The notes under the pieces are model-generated. The model made no database searches. It was not told the origin of the DNA and saw only the letters and a program-made list of their open reading frames with translations. A program made the translations under genes and the position numbers. Positions 1 through 8,849 of a DNA stretch of 64,000 nt are shown here, piece by piece. This stretch comes from an uncultured Porphyromonadaceae bacterium. Lineage in GTDB: Bacteria; Bacteroidota; Bacteroidia; Bacteroidales; Muribaculaceae. The stretch lies in assembly GCA_900545955.1 (NCBI GenBank), contig URAU01000007.1, positions 62,001 through 126,000 on the forward strand, written 5' to 3'. Every line of letters begins with the position of its first letter. Positions within the stretch are counted from its first letter, which is position 1.

Positions 1-40
1 CATCCTCAAGCGTGTGACCGTTCACAAAGAAATCAAATAA
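1..40 (+). CDS. rpmG: 50S ribosomal protein L33 (3' end only)
   Basis: Only the last 12 codons are in the window; they read ILKRVTVHKEIK followed by TAA, which matches the C-terminus typical of Bacteroidota L33, a small protein of the large ribosomal subunit. The 5' end lies outside the window. The identification is supported by the next gene: a DUF4295 gene follows L33 in many Bacteroidales, usually after rpmB (L28), which would lie upstream of the window. Confidence 0.8.
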   Translation, partial: ILKRVTVHKEIK

Positions 41-67
41 TCCACCCCCGATAAAGCATAAACAGAT

Positions 68-217
68 ATGGCAAAGAAAACCGTCGCATCTCTTCAGAAG
101 GGTGAAGGCCGCACCTACTCCAAGGTTATCAAAATGGTGAAATCGCCCAAAACCGGCGCTTACACCTTCCAGGAGCAGATGGTGCCCAACGATGCAGTGA
201 AGGAAGTCCTGAAATAA
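68..217 (+). CDS. DUF4295 family small basic protein
   Basis: A 49-residue basic protein that begins MAKKTVASLQKGEGRTYSK. It starts 27 bases after the rpmG stop and is probably co-transcribed with the ribosomal genes. Sequence and position match the Bacteroidota-specific DUF4295 family found with rpmB-rpmG. Its size, charge and location suggest a ribosome-associated role, but no function is established, so this is inference. The ATG at 68 is the only reasonable start. Confidence 0.85.
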   Translation: MAKKTVASLQKGEGRTYSKVIKMVKSPKTGAYTFQEQMVPNDAVKEVLK

Positions 218-302
218 GCATCACGCCCAAGCAAACCGACAAATCGACAACGTCGACCATAGGTGCCACCGGGGCTCGCCCCGACAAGCGCCACAACATA
301 AA

Positions 303-340
303 ACATCAAAAAGGCTGCCCGCGGGCGGCCTTTTTGATGT
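303..340. terminator. Bidirectional intrinsic terminator
   Basis: Near-perfect inverted repeat ACATCAAAAAGGC ... GGCCTTTTTGATGT around a GCCCGCGGGC core. A-run on the left and T-run on the right make it usable from both strands, serving the ribosomal operon (+) and the MerR gene (-) that converge here. Confidence 0.85.
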
Positions 341-404
341 TTATCTTTTCAGCAATTTGGGAAATTTATAGGGCGTATAGGACCTATAAAACCTATTAAA
401 CCAG

Positions 405-749
405 CTACCGGAGGGAATCGAGCGAGGCGAGCATTGAGGCGAGAGTGGCGCGCACTTCGCGTAACCTCTCGACGGCCTTGGCCTTTCGGCTCACGCCGCT
501 GCGGTTGGAACGTATCTGCTCCTCGGCCGCTTCAAGATGGAGACCTTTTTCCTTTACGAGATAAGCGACCATGCGTAGGTGCTCGATGTCGGAGGGTGTA
601 TAGAACCGAGTACCCTTGTCGTTGCGACGAGGCTTGATTATGGTGAAGCGCGTTTCCCAAAAGCGCAGAGTGGAAGGTGGCAGCCCGATTATCTCGGCCA
701 CCTCACGGATTTTGTAGTATTTCTTATCGAGATCGGAGGTAACATCCAT
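405..749 (-). CDS. MerR family transcriptional regulator
   Basis: A 114-residue protein with an N-terminal MerR winged helix-turn-helix at about residues 10-80 (motifs YYKIREVAEIIGLPPSTLRFWE and GTRFYTPSDIEHLRM split across the fold) and a short C-terminal coiled helix (about 85-114) for dimerisation. There is no effector-binding domain and no cysteine cluster, so metal sensing is unlikely; it resembles the short MerR proteins common in Bacteroidota. It is transcribed divergently from alaS, and the two promoters overlap, so the protein may regulate itself and possibly alaS (inference). Target and signal are unknown. Confidence 0.85.
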   Translation of the reverse strand: MDVTSDLDKKYYKIREVAEIIGLPPSTLRFWETRFTIIKPRRNDKGTRFYTPSDIEHLRMVAYLVKEKGLHLEAAEEQIRSNRSGVSRKAKAVERLREVRATLASMLASLDSLR

Positions 750-815
750 AGCATCCGGAGGGTTAAGGTGGTTGACCTCCAGGCAAAATCCCTATTGCCG
801 CGGAGGGTAGTGCGG

Positions 816-847
816 TTTGCAAAAATACGAAATTTTTCATAATTTTG
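816..847 (+). promoter_or_regulatory. Bacteroidota-type promoter for alaS
   Basis: TTTG at 816-819, a 20-base spacer, then TAATTTTG at 840-847, a full match to the TAnnTTTG -7 box. Expected transcription start is near 854, about 40 bases before the alaS ATG at 895. Confidence 0.75.
820..827 (-). promoter_or_regulatory. -7 box of the divergent merR promoter
   Basis: The minus strand reads TATTTTTG (TAnnTTTG), about 70 bases upstream of the MerR start codon. It sits within the spacer of the alaS promoter, so the two polymerases would compete for the same DNA. No good -33 element was found at standard spacing. Confidence 0.6.
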
Positions 848-894
848 CACCTCAAATTCCAACAACGCAACAAAATTCCGCACATTATCAACAT

Positions 895-3528
895 ATGAGC
901 AACAAGCCCCTCACAGCCAAGGAGATTCGCGAATCATTCAAGCAATTCTTCAAGAGCAAAGGTCACCAGATTGTGCCTTCGGCACCTATGGTAATCAAAG
1001 ACGACCCCACGCTGATGTTTACCAACGCGGGCATGAACCAGTTTAAAGACATCATTCTCGGCAACAAGGCCCCGAAGTGGACGCGCGTCACCGACTCCCA
1101 GAAATGCCTCCGCGTGAGCGGCAAACATAACGACCTGGAGGAAGTAGGCCTCGACACCTACCACCACACCATGTTCGAAATGCTCGGCAACTGGAGCTTC
1201 GGCGACTACTTCAAGAAAGAGGCAATCGACTGGGCCTGGGAATTTCTGGTTGACGTGCTCGGTCTGAATCCCGAACACCTCTACGCCACAGTGTTCGAAG
1301 GTTCGCCCGCCGAAGGTCTCCAGCGCGACGACGAAGCGGCCTCCTACTGGGAGCAGCACCTTCCCAAAAGCCACATCATCAACGGCAACAAGCACGACAA
1401 TTTCTGGGAAATGGGCGACACGGGGCCCTGCGGCCCCTGCTCGGAAATCCACATCGACCTCCGAAGCGACGAGGAGCGCAAGGCTATCCCCGGCGCCGAA
1501 CTGGTCAATAAGGACCACCCCCAGGTAATCGAGATATGGAACCTCGTGTTCATGCAGTTCAACCGCAAAGCCGACCAGAGCCTTGAGCCCCTCCCCGCAA
1601 AGGTAATAGACACCGGCATGGGTTTCGAGCGCCTCTGCATGGCCCTCCAGGGGAAGACCTCGAACTACGATACCGACGTCTTCACCCCCATGATCGATAA
1701 AATCGCAGCCCTCTCAGGCAAGAAATACGGCGAGGACCATAAGGTCGACGTGGCCATGCGTGTAATCGCCGACCACATCCGCACCATCGCTTTCTCCATC
1801 GCCGACTCACAGCTCCCTGGCAACGCCAAGGCCGGCTACGTGATTCGTCGTATCCTGCGCCGCGCCGTGCGCTACGCCTATACCTTCCTCGGCCAGCGTG
1901 AGGCTTTCCTCTACCGTCTGGTCGACACGCTTATCGACTCGATGGGTGAGGCATATCCCGAAATCGCACGCCAGCGCGACCTGATCATGAAGGTGACAAA
2001 AGAGGAGGAGGATTCCTTCCTGCGCACCCTCGAAAACGGCATCAAGATGCTCGAATCGGCCATCACCGAAGCCCGCAAACAGGGGAAAACAGAGATTTCG
2101 GGCAAGGAAGCCTTCGTGCTCTACGACACCTATGGTTTCCCGCTCGACCTCACGCAGCTCATCCTCAAGGAGAACGGCATGACCCTCGACCAGGCCGGAT
2201 TCGACAAGGAGATGGAGGCGCAGAAAACCCGCGCGCGCAACGCCGCCGCCGTAGAGGCCACCGACTGGATTACCCTCGCCGAGGGCGAACAGCAGTTCGT
2301 GGGCTACGATGCCACCGAGGCCGACACGCGCATACTGCGCTACCGCCACGTGAAGCAGAAAAACAAGGAATACTACCAGCTCATCCTCTCAACTACCCCC
2401 TTCTACGCCGAGATGGGTGGCCAGGTAGGCGACCGCGGTACCCTCACCGCAGCCGACGGCGAAGTGGTGGAAATTTTCGATACCAAGCGCGAGAATGGTA
2501 TCGGGGTGCACCTCACCCATAAGCTCCCCGCCAACCTGGAGGGCTCTTTCAAAGCTGCCATCGACAAAGAGGCGCGTCGCGCCACATCGTGCAACCACAC
2601 GGCCACACACCTGCTGCACGAAGCCCTGCGCGAAGTGCTCGGCACCCATGTGGAGCAGAAGGGCTCGTTCGTTTCGCCCGACCTGCTACGCTTCGACTTC
2701 TCCCATTTCCAGAAAGTAACCCCCGAAGAGCTTCGACGCGTGGAGCATCTTGCCAACCGCAAGGTGCGCGAGGCCATCGCCCGCGACGAGCACCGCAATA
2801 TGCCCATCGAAGAGGCCCGCGCAATGGGCGCCATGGCTCTCTTCGGTGAAAAATACGGCGACGAAGTGCGCGTAATCCGCTATGGCTCGTCGGTTGAGCT
2901 CTGCGGTGGTACTCACGTCGACAATACCGGCAACATCGGTATGATACGCATCCTCTCGGAGAGCAGCATCGCAGCCGGCATCCGACGCATCGAGGCCATC
3001 ACCGGCGCCAAAACCGAGGAAGCACTCGACACCATGGCCGACACCCTGCAGGACATCGGTCGTCTGCTCAACAACGCCCCCGACGTGCTCGGCGCGCTGC
3101 GCAAGGCCATCGAGGAGAATGCCGACCTGCGCCGTCAGGCCGAGGAAAACATGAAGGAGCGCATCGCATCGCTCAGCAAGACCCTCGTCGACAACGCAGA
3201 GACAATCGGCGGAGTGAAAGTAGTAACGATGACAGGCACACGCATCCCCGACATGGTGAAAAACGTGGCCTTCAGCGTGCGCAACCTTTCGCCGGAAAAT
3301 ACCGCCTTCATCGGCGCTACCACCGACGTGAGCGGAAAACCTCTGCTCACCGTAATGCTCACCAACGACCTCGTGGAGCACGGCAAAAATGCCTCCGCCA
3401 TGGTGCGCGAAGCAGCCAAACCAATCAAAGGTGGAGGTGGCGGCCAGCCCGGCTTCGCTCAGGCAGGCGGCAAGGACGCCTCGGGCATAGAGACTGCATT
3501 CAACGCCCTTATGGCCGCTCTGGCCTGA
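895..3528 (+). CDS. alaS: Alanine--tRNA ligase
   Basis: Full-length class II alanyl-tRNA synthetase of 877 residues, charging tRNA-Ala in the cytoplasm. Visible features are the N-terminal catalytic domain with HHTMFEMLGNWSFGDYFK near residues 89-106, the editing-domain zinc motif HTATHLLH near 568 paired with CGGTH near 670, and the C-terminal C-Ala/DHHA1 region with the glycine-rich GGGGGQPGFAQAGG. The ATG at 895 (MSNKPLTAKEIRESF) fits homologues; an in-frame upstream TTG at 817 is inside the promoter. A Bacteroidota promoter lies immediately upstream. gmd follows after 48 bases without a clear terminator. Confidence 0.98.
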   Translation: MSNKPLTAKEIRESFKQFFKSKGHQIVPSAPMVIKDDPTLMFTNAGMNQFKDIILGNKAPKWTRVTDSQKCLRVSGKHNDLEEVGLDTYHHTMFEMLGNWSFGDYFKKEAIDWAWEFLVDVLGLNPEHLYATVFEGSPAEGLQRDDEAASYWEQHLPKSHIINGNKHDNFWEMGDTGPCGPCSEIHIDLRSDEERKAIPGAELVNKDHPQVIEIWNLVFMQFNRKADQSLEPLPAKVIDTGMGFERLCMALQGKTSNYDTDVFTPMIDKIAALSGKKYGEDHKVDVAMRVIADHIRTIAFSIADSQLPGNAKAGYVIRRILRRAVRYAYTFLGQREAFLYRLVDTLIDSMGEAYPEIARQRDLIMKVTKEEEDSFLRTLENGIKMLESAITEARKQGKTEISGKEAFVLYDTYGFPLDLTQLILKENGMTLDQAGFDKEMEAQKTRARNAAAVEATDWITLAEGEQQFVGYDATEADTRILRYRHVKQKNKEYYQLILSTTPFYAEMGGQVGDRGTLTAADGEVVEIFDTKRENGIGVHLTHKLPANLEGSFKAAIDKEARRATSCNHTATHLLHEALREVLGTHVEQKGSFVSPDLLRFDFSHFQKVTPEELRRVEHLANRKVREAIARDEHRNMPIEEARAMGAMALFGEKYGDEVRVIRYGSSVELCGGTHVDNTGNIGMIRILSESSIAAGIRRIEAITGAKTEEALDTMADTLQDIGRLLNNAPDVLGALRKAIEENADLRRQAEENMKERIASLSKTLVDNAETIGGVKVVTMTGTRIPDMVKNVAFSVRNLSPENTAFIGATTDVSGKPLLTVMLTNDLVEHGKNASAMVREAAKPIKGGGGGQPGFAQAGGKDASGIETAFNALMAALA

Positions 3529-3576
3529 CCCTCCCCGACCGACCAACGCAGTTTACAATCAATCTACCTTATACTT

Positions 3577-4668
3577 ATGCAAAAAACAGCCTTAATCACA
3601 GGCATCACCGGACAGGACGGCTCCTTCCTCGCTGAATTCCTTCTTGAGAAGGGCTATGACGTGCACGGCACCATCCGCCGCTCGTCGGTCGACTTCCGCG
3701 AGCGCATCGCCCACCTCGAAGGGCATCCCAACTTCCACCTCCATTACGCCGACCTCGGCGACTCCATGAGCATGCTCCAGGTGGTAAAAAAGGTGCAACC
3801 TAATGAAATCTACAATCTGGCCGCGCAGAGCCACGTGCAGGTAAGTTTCGACTCCCCCGAATTCACGGCTGATGTCGACGCTACCGGCGTGCTCCGCGTA
3901 CTCGAGGCCGTACGCCTCTGCGGACTGGCCGATACCTGCCGCATCTATCAGGCATCTACATCCGAACTTTACGGTAAGGTGGAAGAAGTTCCGCAAAACG
4001 AGAATACGCCCTTCCATCCCTATAGCCCCTACGCCGTGGCCAAGCTCTACGGCTTCTGGATCGTGAAGGAATACCGCGAGGCCTACAACATGTTCTGCTG
4101 CTCCGGAATTCTCTTCAACCACGAGAGCGAGCGCCGCGGCGAGACTTTCGTCACCCGCAAAATCACTCTTGCGGCCGCCCGCATCGCCCAGGGCAAACAG
4201 GACAAACTTCTGCTCGGCAACCTTTCGAGCCTCCGCGACTGGGGTTATGCCAAGGACTACGTGGAGTGCATGTGGCTGATTCTCCAGAACAGCAAGCCCG
4301 AGGACTTCGTGATTGCCACCGGCGAGCAGCACTCCGTGCGCGAGTTCGCAACCCTGGCATTCCGCAACGTAGGCATCAACCTGCGTTGGGAGGGTGAGGG
4401 CATCGACGAGAAAGGCATCGACGAGGCCACCGGCCGCGTGCTCGTGGAGGTTTCGCCCGACTTCTACCGTCCCACCGACGTGGTAAACCTCTGGGGCGAT
4501 CCCACCAAGGCCAAGGCCAAGCTCGGATGGAACCCCTCGAAGACCTCGTTCGAGCAGCTCGTGAAGATCATGACCGACGCCGACATGGCCAAGGTGGCCG
4601 TGGAGCGCGCCGGCGAAAGCGTGCGCACCAACCTCGCCGAATACCTCGAGAAGGGTATCGTGAAATAG
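3577..4668 (+). CDS. gmd: GDP-mannose 4,6-dehydratase
   Basis: A 363-residue short-chain dehydrogenase/reductase converting GDP-D-mannose to GDP-4-keto-6-deoxy-D-mannose. The NADP-binding loop TGITGQDG is at residues 8-15 and the catalytic YxxxK at Tyr152-Lys156 (YSPYAVAK). Length is normal for the family. The next gene, fcl, begins 13 bases after the stop and performs the following steps, so the two form a GDP-L-fucose operon that supplies fucose for capsule or surface glycoprotein decoration, a known trait of gut Bacteroidales. Confidence 0.97.
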   Translation: MQKTALITGITGQDGSFLAEFLLEKGYDVHGTIRRSSVDFRERIAHLEGHPNFHLHYADLGDSMSMLQVVKKVQPNEIYNLAAQSHVQVSFDSPEFTADVDATGVLRVLEAVRLCGLADTCRIYQASTSELYGKVEEVPQNENTPFHPYSPYAVAKLYGFWIVKEYREAYNMFCCSGILFNHESERRGETFVTRKITLAAARIAQGKQDKLLLGNLSSLRDWGYAKDYVECMWLILQNSKPEDFVIATGEQHSVREFATLAFRNVGINLRWEGEGIDEKGIDEATGRVLVEVSPDFYRPTDVVNLWGDPTKAKAKLGWNPSKTSFEQLVKIMTDADMAKVAVERAGESVRTNLAEYLEKGIVK

Positions 4669-4681
4669 TTTCTATGAAATC

Positions 4682-5626
4682 ATGATGGAAAAAGATGCCA
4701 GAATCTACGTTGCAGGCCACCGGGGCATGGTAGGCAGCGCCATTGTGCGCGAACTGCAACGTCAGGGCTATACCAATATTATAACGCGTACCCACCGTGA
4801 GCTCGACCTCTGCCGTCAGGACCAGGTGGAGGAGTTCTTCGCCAAGGAGAAACCGGAATACGTATTTCTCGCCGCCGCCAAGGTGGGCGGCATCATCGCC
4901 AACCAGTCGGCCCTGGCCGACTTCATGTACGACAACATGATTCTGGAGATGAACGTAATCCACTCCGCCTGGCAAAACGGCTGCAAGAAACTCGAATTCC
5001 TCGGCTCGAGCTGCATCTACCCGCGCATGGCTCCGCAGCCCATGACCGAGAGCTGCCTGCTAACCTCAGAGCTTGAGAAGACCAACGAGGCCTACGCCTT
5101 GGCAAAAATCTCCGGCCTGAAATACTGCGAGTTCCTAAACCGCCAGTATGGCACTGACTACATCTCCGTGATGCCAACCAATCTCTACGGCCCCAACGAC
5201 AACTACCACCCAACCCACTCCCACGTGGTTCCGGCCCTTATCCGCCGCTTCCACGAAGCAAAGGAACAGGGGCTTGAAGAGGTTACATGCTGGGGCGACG
5301 GCTCTCCGCTTCGCGAATTCCTCTACGTCGACGACCTCGCCAACCTCTGCGTGTTCCTGATGAACAATTATTCGGGCAACGAGACTGTAAACGCCGGAAC
5401 CGGCAAGGAGCTTACCATCAAGGAGCTTACCGAGCTGGTGGCTAAAGTGGTAGGCTACGAGGGCCGCATCCTGTGGGACACATCCAAGCCCAACGGCACT
5501 CCGCGCAAGCTGCTCGACGTATCCAAGAGCCGCGCCCTCGGCTGGACCTACCGCACAGAGCTTGAGGAAGGCCTGCGCCTGAGCTACGAGGATTTCCTCA
5601 ACAACCCCATGCGCGCCGAGCGCTGA
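4682..5626 (+). CDS. fcl: GDP-L-fucose synthase (epimerase/reductase)
   Basis: A 314-residue SDR enzyme performing the 3,5-epimerisation and 4-reduction of GDP-4-keto-6-deoxymannose to GDP-L-fucose. It shows GHRGMVGS near residues 12-19 and YALAK with Tyr138-Lys142, and the typical LGSSCIYPRMAPQP region. The tandem ATGATG leaves 4682 or 4685 as the start. It follows gmd by 13 bases and is probably translated from the same message; a strong hairpin follows at 5658-5699. Confidence 0.96.
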   Translation: MMEKDARIYVAGHRGMVGSAIVRELQRQGYTNIITRTHRELDLCRQDQVEEFFAKEKPEYVFLAAAKVGGIIANQSALADFMYDNMILEMNVIHSAWQNGCKKLEFLGSSCIYPRMAPQPMTESCLLTSELEKTNEAYALAKISGLKYCEFLNRQYGTDYISVMPTNLYGPNDNYHPTHSHVVPALIRRFHEAKEQGLEEVTCWGDGSPLREFLYVDDLANLCVFLMNNYSGNETVNAGTGKELTIKELTELVAKVVGYEGRILWDTSKPNGTPRKLLDVSKSRALGWTYRTELEEGLRLSYEDFLNNPMRAER

Positions 5627-5657
5627 CAGCCCCGGCGAGCATCCTTATCGCCTATAA

Positions 5658-5699
5658 GCAAAGACATTGTGCATACACACGAAAGCACAGTGTCTTTGC
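5658..5699 (+). terminator. Stem-loop terminator after gmd-fcl
   Basis: Arms GCAAAGACATTGTG (5658-5671) and CACAGTGTCTTTGC (5686-5699) pair over 14 bases with one G-T wobble/mismatch. The T-tract after it is weak (GTTATTC), so termination strength is uncertain. Confidence 0.6.
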
Positions 5700-5749
5700 G
5701 TTATTCAATAGCGTACCCTTCGGGATGCAGATTACCCACATTCAACGAA

Positions 5750-6973
5750 ATGAACCGAATTCTCTCCATATTGACGACACTCATGACCGCGCTTGCCATC
5801 ACCGGCTGCTCGGGCGACTCCGGCGACATGCCCGAACCCGCGCCCGACCCCCCTGCCACAGTGGAGCGCGCGGTACTCGTCTACATGACCGCCCACAACA
5901 ACCTCGGCTATCAGAACCCGCAAGACGGCGATTCCAGGCATTTCGACGAACGCGATCTCGCCGAAATGGCGGAGGCAGCCCGCGCGGGTGCACTCGGCGC
6001 CAATCGGCTGCTCGTGCTCCACTCCCCATGGCAGGGAGAAACCCTTCTCAAAGAGGTTACGCCCGAAGGATTCCAAACTCTGAAAAGCTATGGCAAAGCC
6101 CTCAACACCACCCAAAGCGCTGCAATGGAGCGTGTAATCGCCGACTTCAAGGCCCTCGCTCCTGCCCACGCCTACGGACTCATACTCTGGGGTCACGGCA
6201 GCGGATGGTTGGAGGACGGACAGGAGAAAGCACCACGCAAGCGATCCTACGGCGGCTATCAGACGGCCACGGGCACCCACACATGGATGAGCACCACCAC
6301 TCTGGCCGACGTGCTTGAAGGGAAAGGATTCGACTACCTCTATTTCGACTGCTGCTTCATGGCGGGAGTGGAGGTGGCCTACGAGCTGCGCCATGCTGTC
6401 GAAACAATAGTCGGCTCATCGTCGGAACTCCCGTCGGAAGGAATGCCTTATCATAAAACTCTCCCCTACCTTATGGCCGACAATCCCGATCTGCCGAAGG
6501 CAGCAGCCGTCACGTTCAGCCATTTCGACGCCATGCAGGGATACGACCGCACATGCACCATCAGCGTAATCCGCACCGCTGCGCTCGACGCGCTCGCCGA
6601 AGCTGTAGGGAACGCATGGCTTTCCGCAACCGCCGTGCCGTCGGCCAGCGCGGTGCAGCAGTTTGTATCGCCAAACGACTATACTTACCGCTATCGCTAC
6701 TTTGATCTTCTCCACGCCGTAGAGTCGGCTGCCACCCCCGAGGCTGCTGCGGCAGTAAGTGCGGCCGTCGATGCAGCCGTGGTCTACCGCGCCGCCACCC
6801 CCTATCTCTGGGAAAAGGACGCTGACCACCCCTGGGATTACTATCAGGTAAAAATCGACCGTCATTGCGGCCTTACCACCTATATCCCCTCATCTCAGGC
6901 CGATTTTGATAATTACGGCTATTCGCAGCTCGAATGGGCAACCGATGTCGCGTCGAAATTGTTTAACAAATAA
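5750..6973 (+). CDS. Clostripain-like (peptidase family C11) lipoprotein
   Basis: A 407-residue cysteine peptidase of clan CD. The N-terminus is a lipoprotein signal (MNRILSILTTLMTALAITGC, lipidated Cys20) followed by a Pro/Asp/Glu-rich linker. The catalytic dyad is visible: His149 in LILWGHGSGW and Cys201/Cys202 in YLYFDCCFM. Family members cleave after basic residues and usually need self-processing; Bacteroides homologues such as fragipain activate other secreted proteins. The ATG at 5750 is chosen because it starts the signal peptide; an in-frame upstream ATG at 5669 lies in the terminator hairpin. It stands between fcl and the MscS gene; the substrate is unknown. Confidence 0.9.
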   Translation: MNRILSILTTLMTALAITGCSGDSGDMPEPAPDPPATVERAVLVYMTAHNNLGYQNPQDGDSRHFDERDLAEMAEAARAGALGANRLLVLHSPWQGETLLKEVTPEGFQTLKSYGKALNTTQSAAMERVIADFKALAPAHAYGLILWGHGSGWLEDGQEKAPRKRSYGGYQTATGTHTWMSTTTLADVLEGKGFDYLYFDCCFMAGVEVAYELRHAVETIVGSSSELPSEGMPYHKTLPYLMADNPDLPKAAAVTFSHFDAMQGYDRTCTISVIRTAALDALAEAVGNAWLSATAVPSASAVQQFVSPNDYTYRYRYFDLLHAVESAATPEAAAAVSAAVDAAVVYRAATPYLWEKDADHPWDYYQVKIDRHCGLTTYIPSSQADFDNYGYSQLEWATDVASKLFNK

Positions 6974-6994
6974 GTTTCAACTAAAAAATACGAG

Positions 6995-8155
6995 ATGCTC
7001 CTCAATATACTGAATCTGATTGCTTTGCAGGCTGCACCCGCGGTTCCGGCCGCCGAAAGCGCCGCCAAGATATCGCAGGAAGTGGCCGAGCTGAAATCGC
7101 TCTCGCTCGAAGACCTCATCAACCGCCTGGCCCAGTCGGCCGTGACGTTCGCAATAAATCTGGCAATCGCCATCGTAGTGTTCTACGTAGGCCGCTTCGT
7201 AATCCGGAAAATCTATCGGCTGGTACAGACCATCTTCCTCAAACGCGACATCGAGCGCTCGCTCAGTTCGTTCGTGCTGAGTCTGATCAATATCGTTCTG
7301 TATTTCATACTGATAGTCACCGTAATAGGCATAATAGGCATCGAGACGACCTCGTTTCTCGCCATCTTCGCCTCGGCCGGCGTTGCCGTCGGCATGGCTC
7401 TCAGCGGAACGCTTCAGAACTTTGCCGGAGGTGTGCTCATTCTCCTGCTCAAGCCCTACAAGATAGGCGACTACATCGAGGCGCAGGGATATGCCGGCAC
7501 CGTAAAGGAGATTCAGATATTCTTTACCGTAATCACCACCTACGACAACAAATCCATCTCCATCCCCAACGGCGGCCTATCCACCGGCAGTGTGAACAAC
7601 TGGACGCGCGAGGAATACCGCCGTGTACAATGGACCGTATCCATCTCCTATGGCGACGATATAGCCGCCGCGCGCCGCGCGATTCTCGACATGTTTGCTC
7701 AGGACGACCGCGTGATGAACGGCAACCTCGAAGCTACGGCCATCACTGAAGTTTCCGCCTCCGGCACAACCGATGCCGCCGAAGCACCCTCGTCCGAGTC
7801 GGGCGCCAGCCCCGTGGAACCGGAAAAACCGGAGCGCATATCGCTATGGAACAGAATAATCCACCATCACCGCCGCACACGCGAGGCGCTTGCCGCGCGC
7901 GAGGAAAAACTCGACGCACAGCTCGCCAGCCTCATGCCGCGGCCCGACTACACTCCCAAGGTGTTTGTCGACTCGCTCGGATCGAGCAGCGTGGACCTTA
8001 CCGTGCGAGCCTGGACCAAAACAACCGACTACTGGGCTGTATACTACTATTATAACGAAAAATTCTATACCGAGCTGCCCGAATGCGGCATCAATTTCCC
8101 GTTCCCGCAACTCGACGTTCATCTTCAGCCCACCGAACAAGCCGCCAATCTCTGA
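6995..8155 (+). CDS. MscS-family mechanosensitive ion channel with C-terminal insertion
   Basis: A 386-residue inner-membrane channel. It has an N-terminal amphipathic/periplasmic segment, transmembrane helices around residues 45-65, 90-112 and the pore-lining TM3 around 113-140 (AIFASAGVAVGMALSGTLQNFAGGVLILLLKPYKIGD), then the beta domain containing SIPNGGLSTGSVNNWT. The unusual part is about 75 residues inserted in the cytosolic alpha/beta domain (roughly 245-320), starting Ala/Ser/Glu/Pro-rich and continuing into a charged helix with HHH. Typical short MscS proteins of this phylum are near 280 residues. The stop overlaps the start of the DUF3109 gene (TGATG). Confidence 0.9.
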   Translation: MLLNILNLIALQAAPAVPAAESAAKISQEVAELKSLSLEDLINRLAQSAVTFAINLAIAIVVFYVGRFVIRKIYRLVQTIFLKRDIERSLSSFVLSLINIVLYFILIVTVIGIIGIETTSFLAIFASAGVAVGMALSGTLQNFAGGVLILLLKPYKIGDYIEAQGYAGTVKEIQIFFTVITTYDNKSISIPNGGLSTGSVNNWTREEYRRVQWTVSISYGDDIAAARRAILDMFAQDDRVMNGNLEATAITEVSASGTTDAAEAPSSESGASPVEPEKPERISLWNRIIHHHRRTREALAAREEKLDAQLASLMPRPDYTPKVFVDSLGSSSVDLTVRAWTKTTDYWAVYYYYNEKFYTELPECGINFPFPQLDVHLQPTEQAANL

Positions 8156-8754
8156 TGTTTCAGATTCAAGACACTCTCGTAAGCCTCGACCTTGCCGAGG
8201 AATTCTTCTGCTGCGACCTGAGCAAATGTCTCGGCGCATGCTGCATCGAGGGAGATGCCGGAGCGCCGGTAACCCCCGCTGAAGTGGAGAAAATAAAGGA
8301 ATCGCTCCCGGCCATCGAGGCCGACATGCTTCCACGCGCCCTGGAAGAAGTGCGACGCAACGGCGTGGCCTACACCGACGAAGAAGGCGACCTGGTGACC
8401 ACTCTGCTCGACGGCCGCAACTGCGCCTTTACCTGCTACGGACCAGGCGGCGTTTGTCTCTGCGCGCTGGAGAAAGCCCGGCGCGAAGGCCGCACATCGT
8501 GGCTCAAGCCGACCTCGTGTGCACTATATCCTCTGAGGCTGACGGAATATCCCTCGTTCACGGCCGTGAACTACCATCGCTGGAACATCTGCCGCGATGC
8601 CGTAGCCAACGGGCGCCGTCTCGGCATCCGCCTCTACCAGTTTCTCGAACAACCGCTCACAGAGCGCTTCGGGGCCGAATGGTATGCGGAGCTCAAGGCC
8701 AACTGCGAGCTGTATCTCGCCGAAACGGCCAATGGGAATCGCCCTGGACGATAA
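8155..8754 (+). CDS. DUF3109 cysteine-rich protein
   Basis: A 199-residue soluble protein. Near the N-terminus it has FFCCDLSKCLGACC (cysteines 19, 20, 25, 29 and 30), with further cysteines in NCAFTCYGPGGVCLC, TSCALYPLR and NICRDA, the pattern of DUF3109 / YkgJ-like families thought to bind zinc or an Fe-S cluster. The ATG at 8155 overlaps the mscS stop, which implies translational coupling. No enzymatic function is established for the family. Confidence 0.88.
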   Translation: MFQIQDTLVSLDLAEEFFCCDLSKCLGACCIEGDAGAPVTPAEVEKIKESLPAIEADMLPRALEEVRRNGVAYTDEEGDLVTTLLDGRNCAFTCYGPGGVCLCALEKARREGRTSWLKPTSCALYPLRLTEYPSFTAVNYHRWNICRDAVANGRRLGIRLYQFLEQPLTERFGAEWYAELKANCELYLAETANGNRPGR

Positions 8755-8773
8755 CACCGGCCACTGAGCCCGA

Positions 8774-8805
8774 TTTTGCCGTTAGGGCGGAAAAGGGTAA
8801 ATTTG
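8774..8805 (+). promoter_or_regulatory. Promoter of the rhomboid operon
   Basis: TTTTG at 8774-8778, a 19-base spacer and TAAATTTG at 8798-8805. The start codon of the first rhomboid gene is at 8850, leaving a leader of about 37 bases. Confidence 0.75.
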
Positions 8806-8849
8806 CATAGACAACCTCATTCAGCAATCTTCACAACCGACTAAAACAT

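Noticed and set aside
817..894. Upstream TTG start adding 26 residues to AlaS
   Set aside because: It lies inside the promoter -33 element and the added residues are unlike any AlaS N-terminus.
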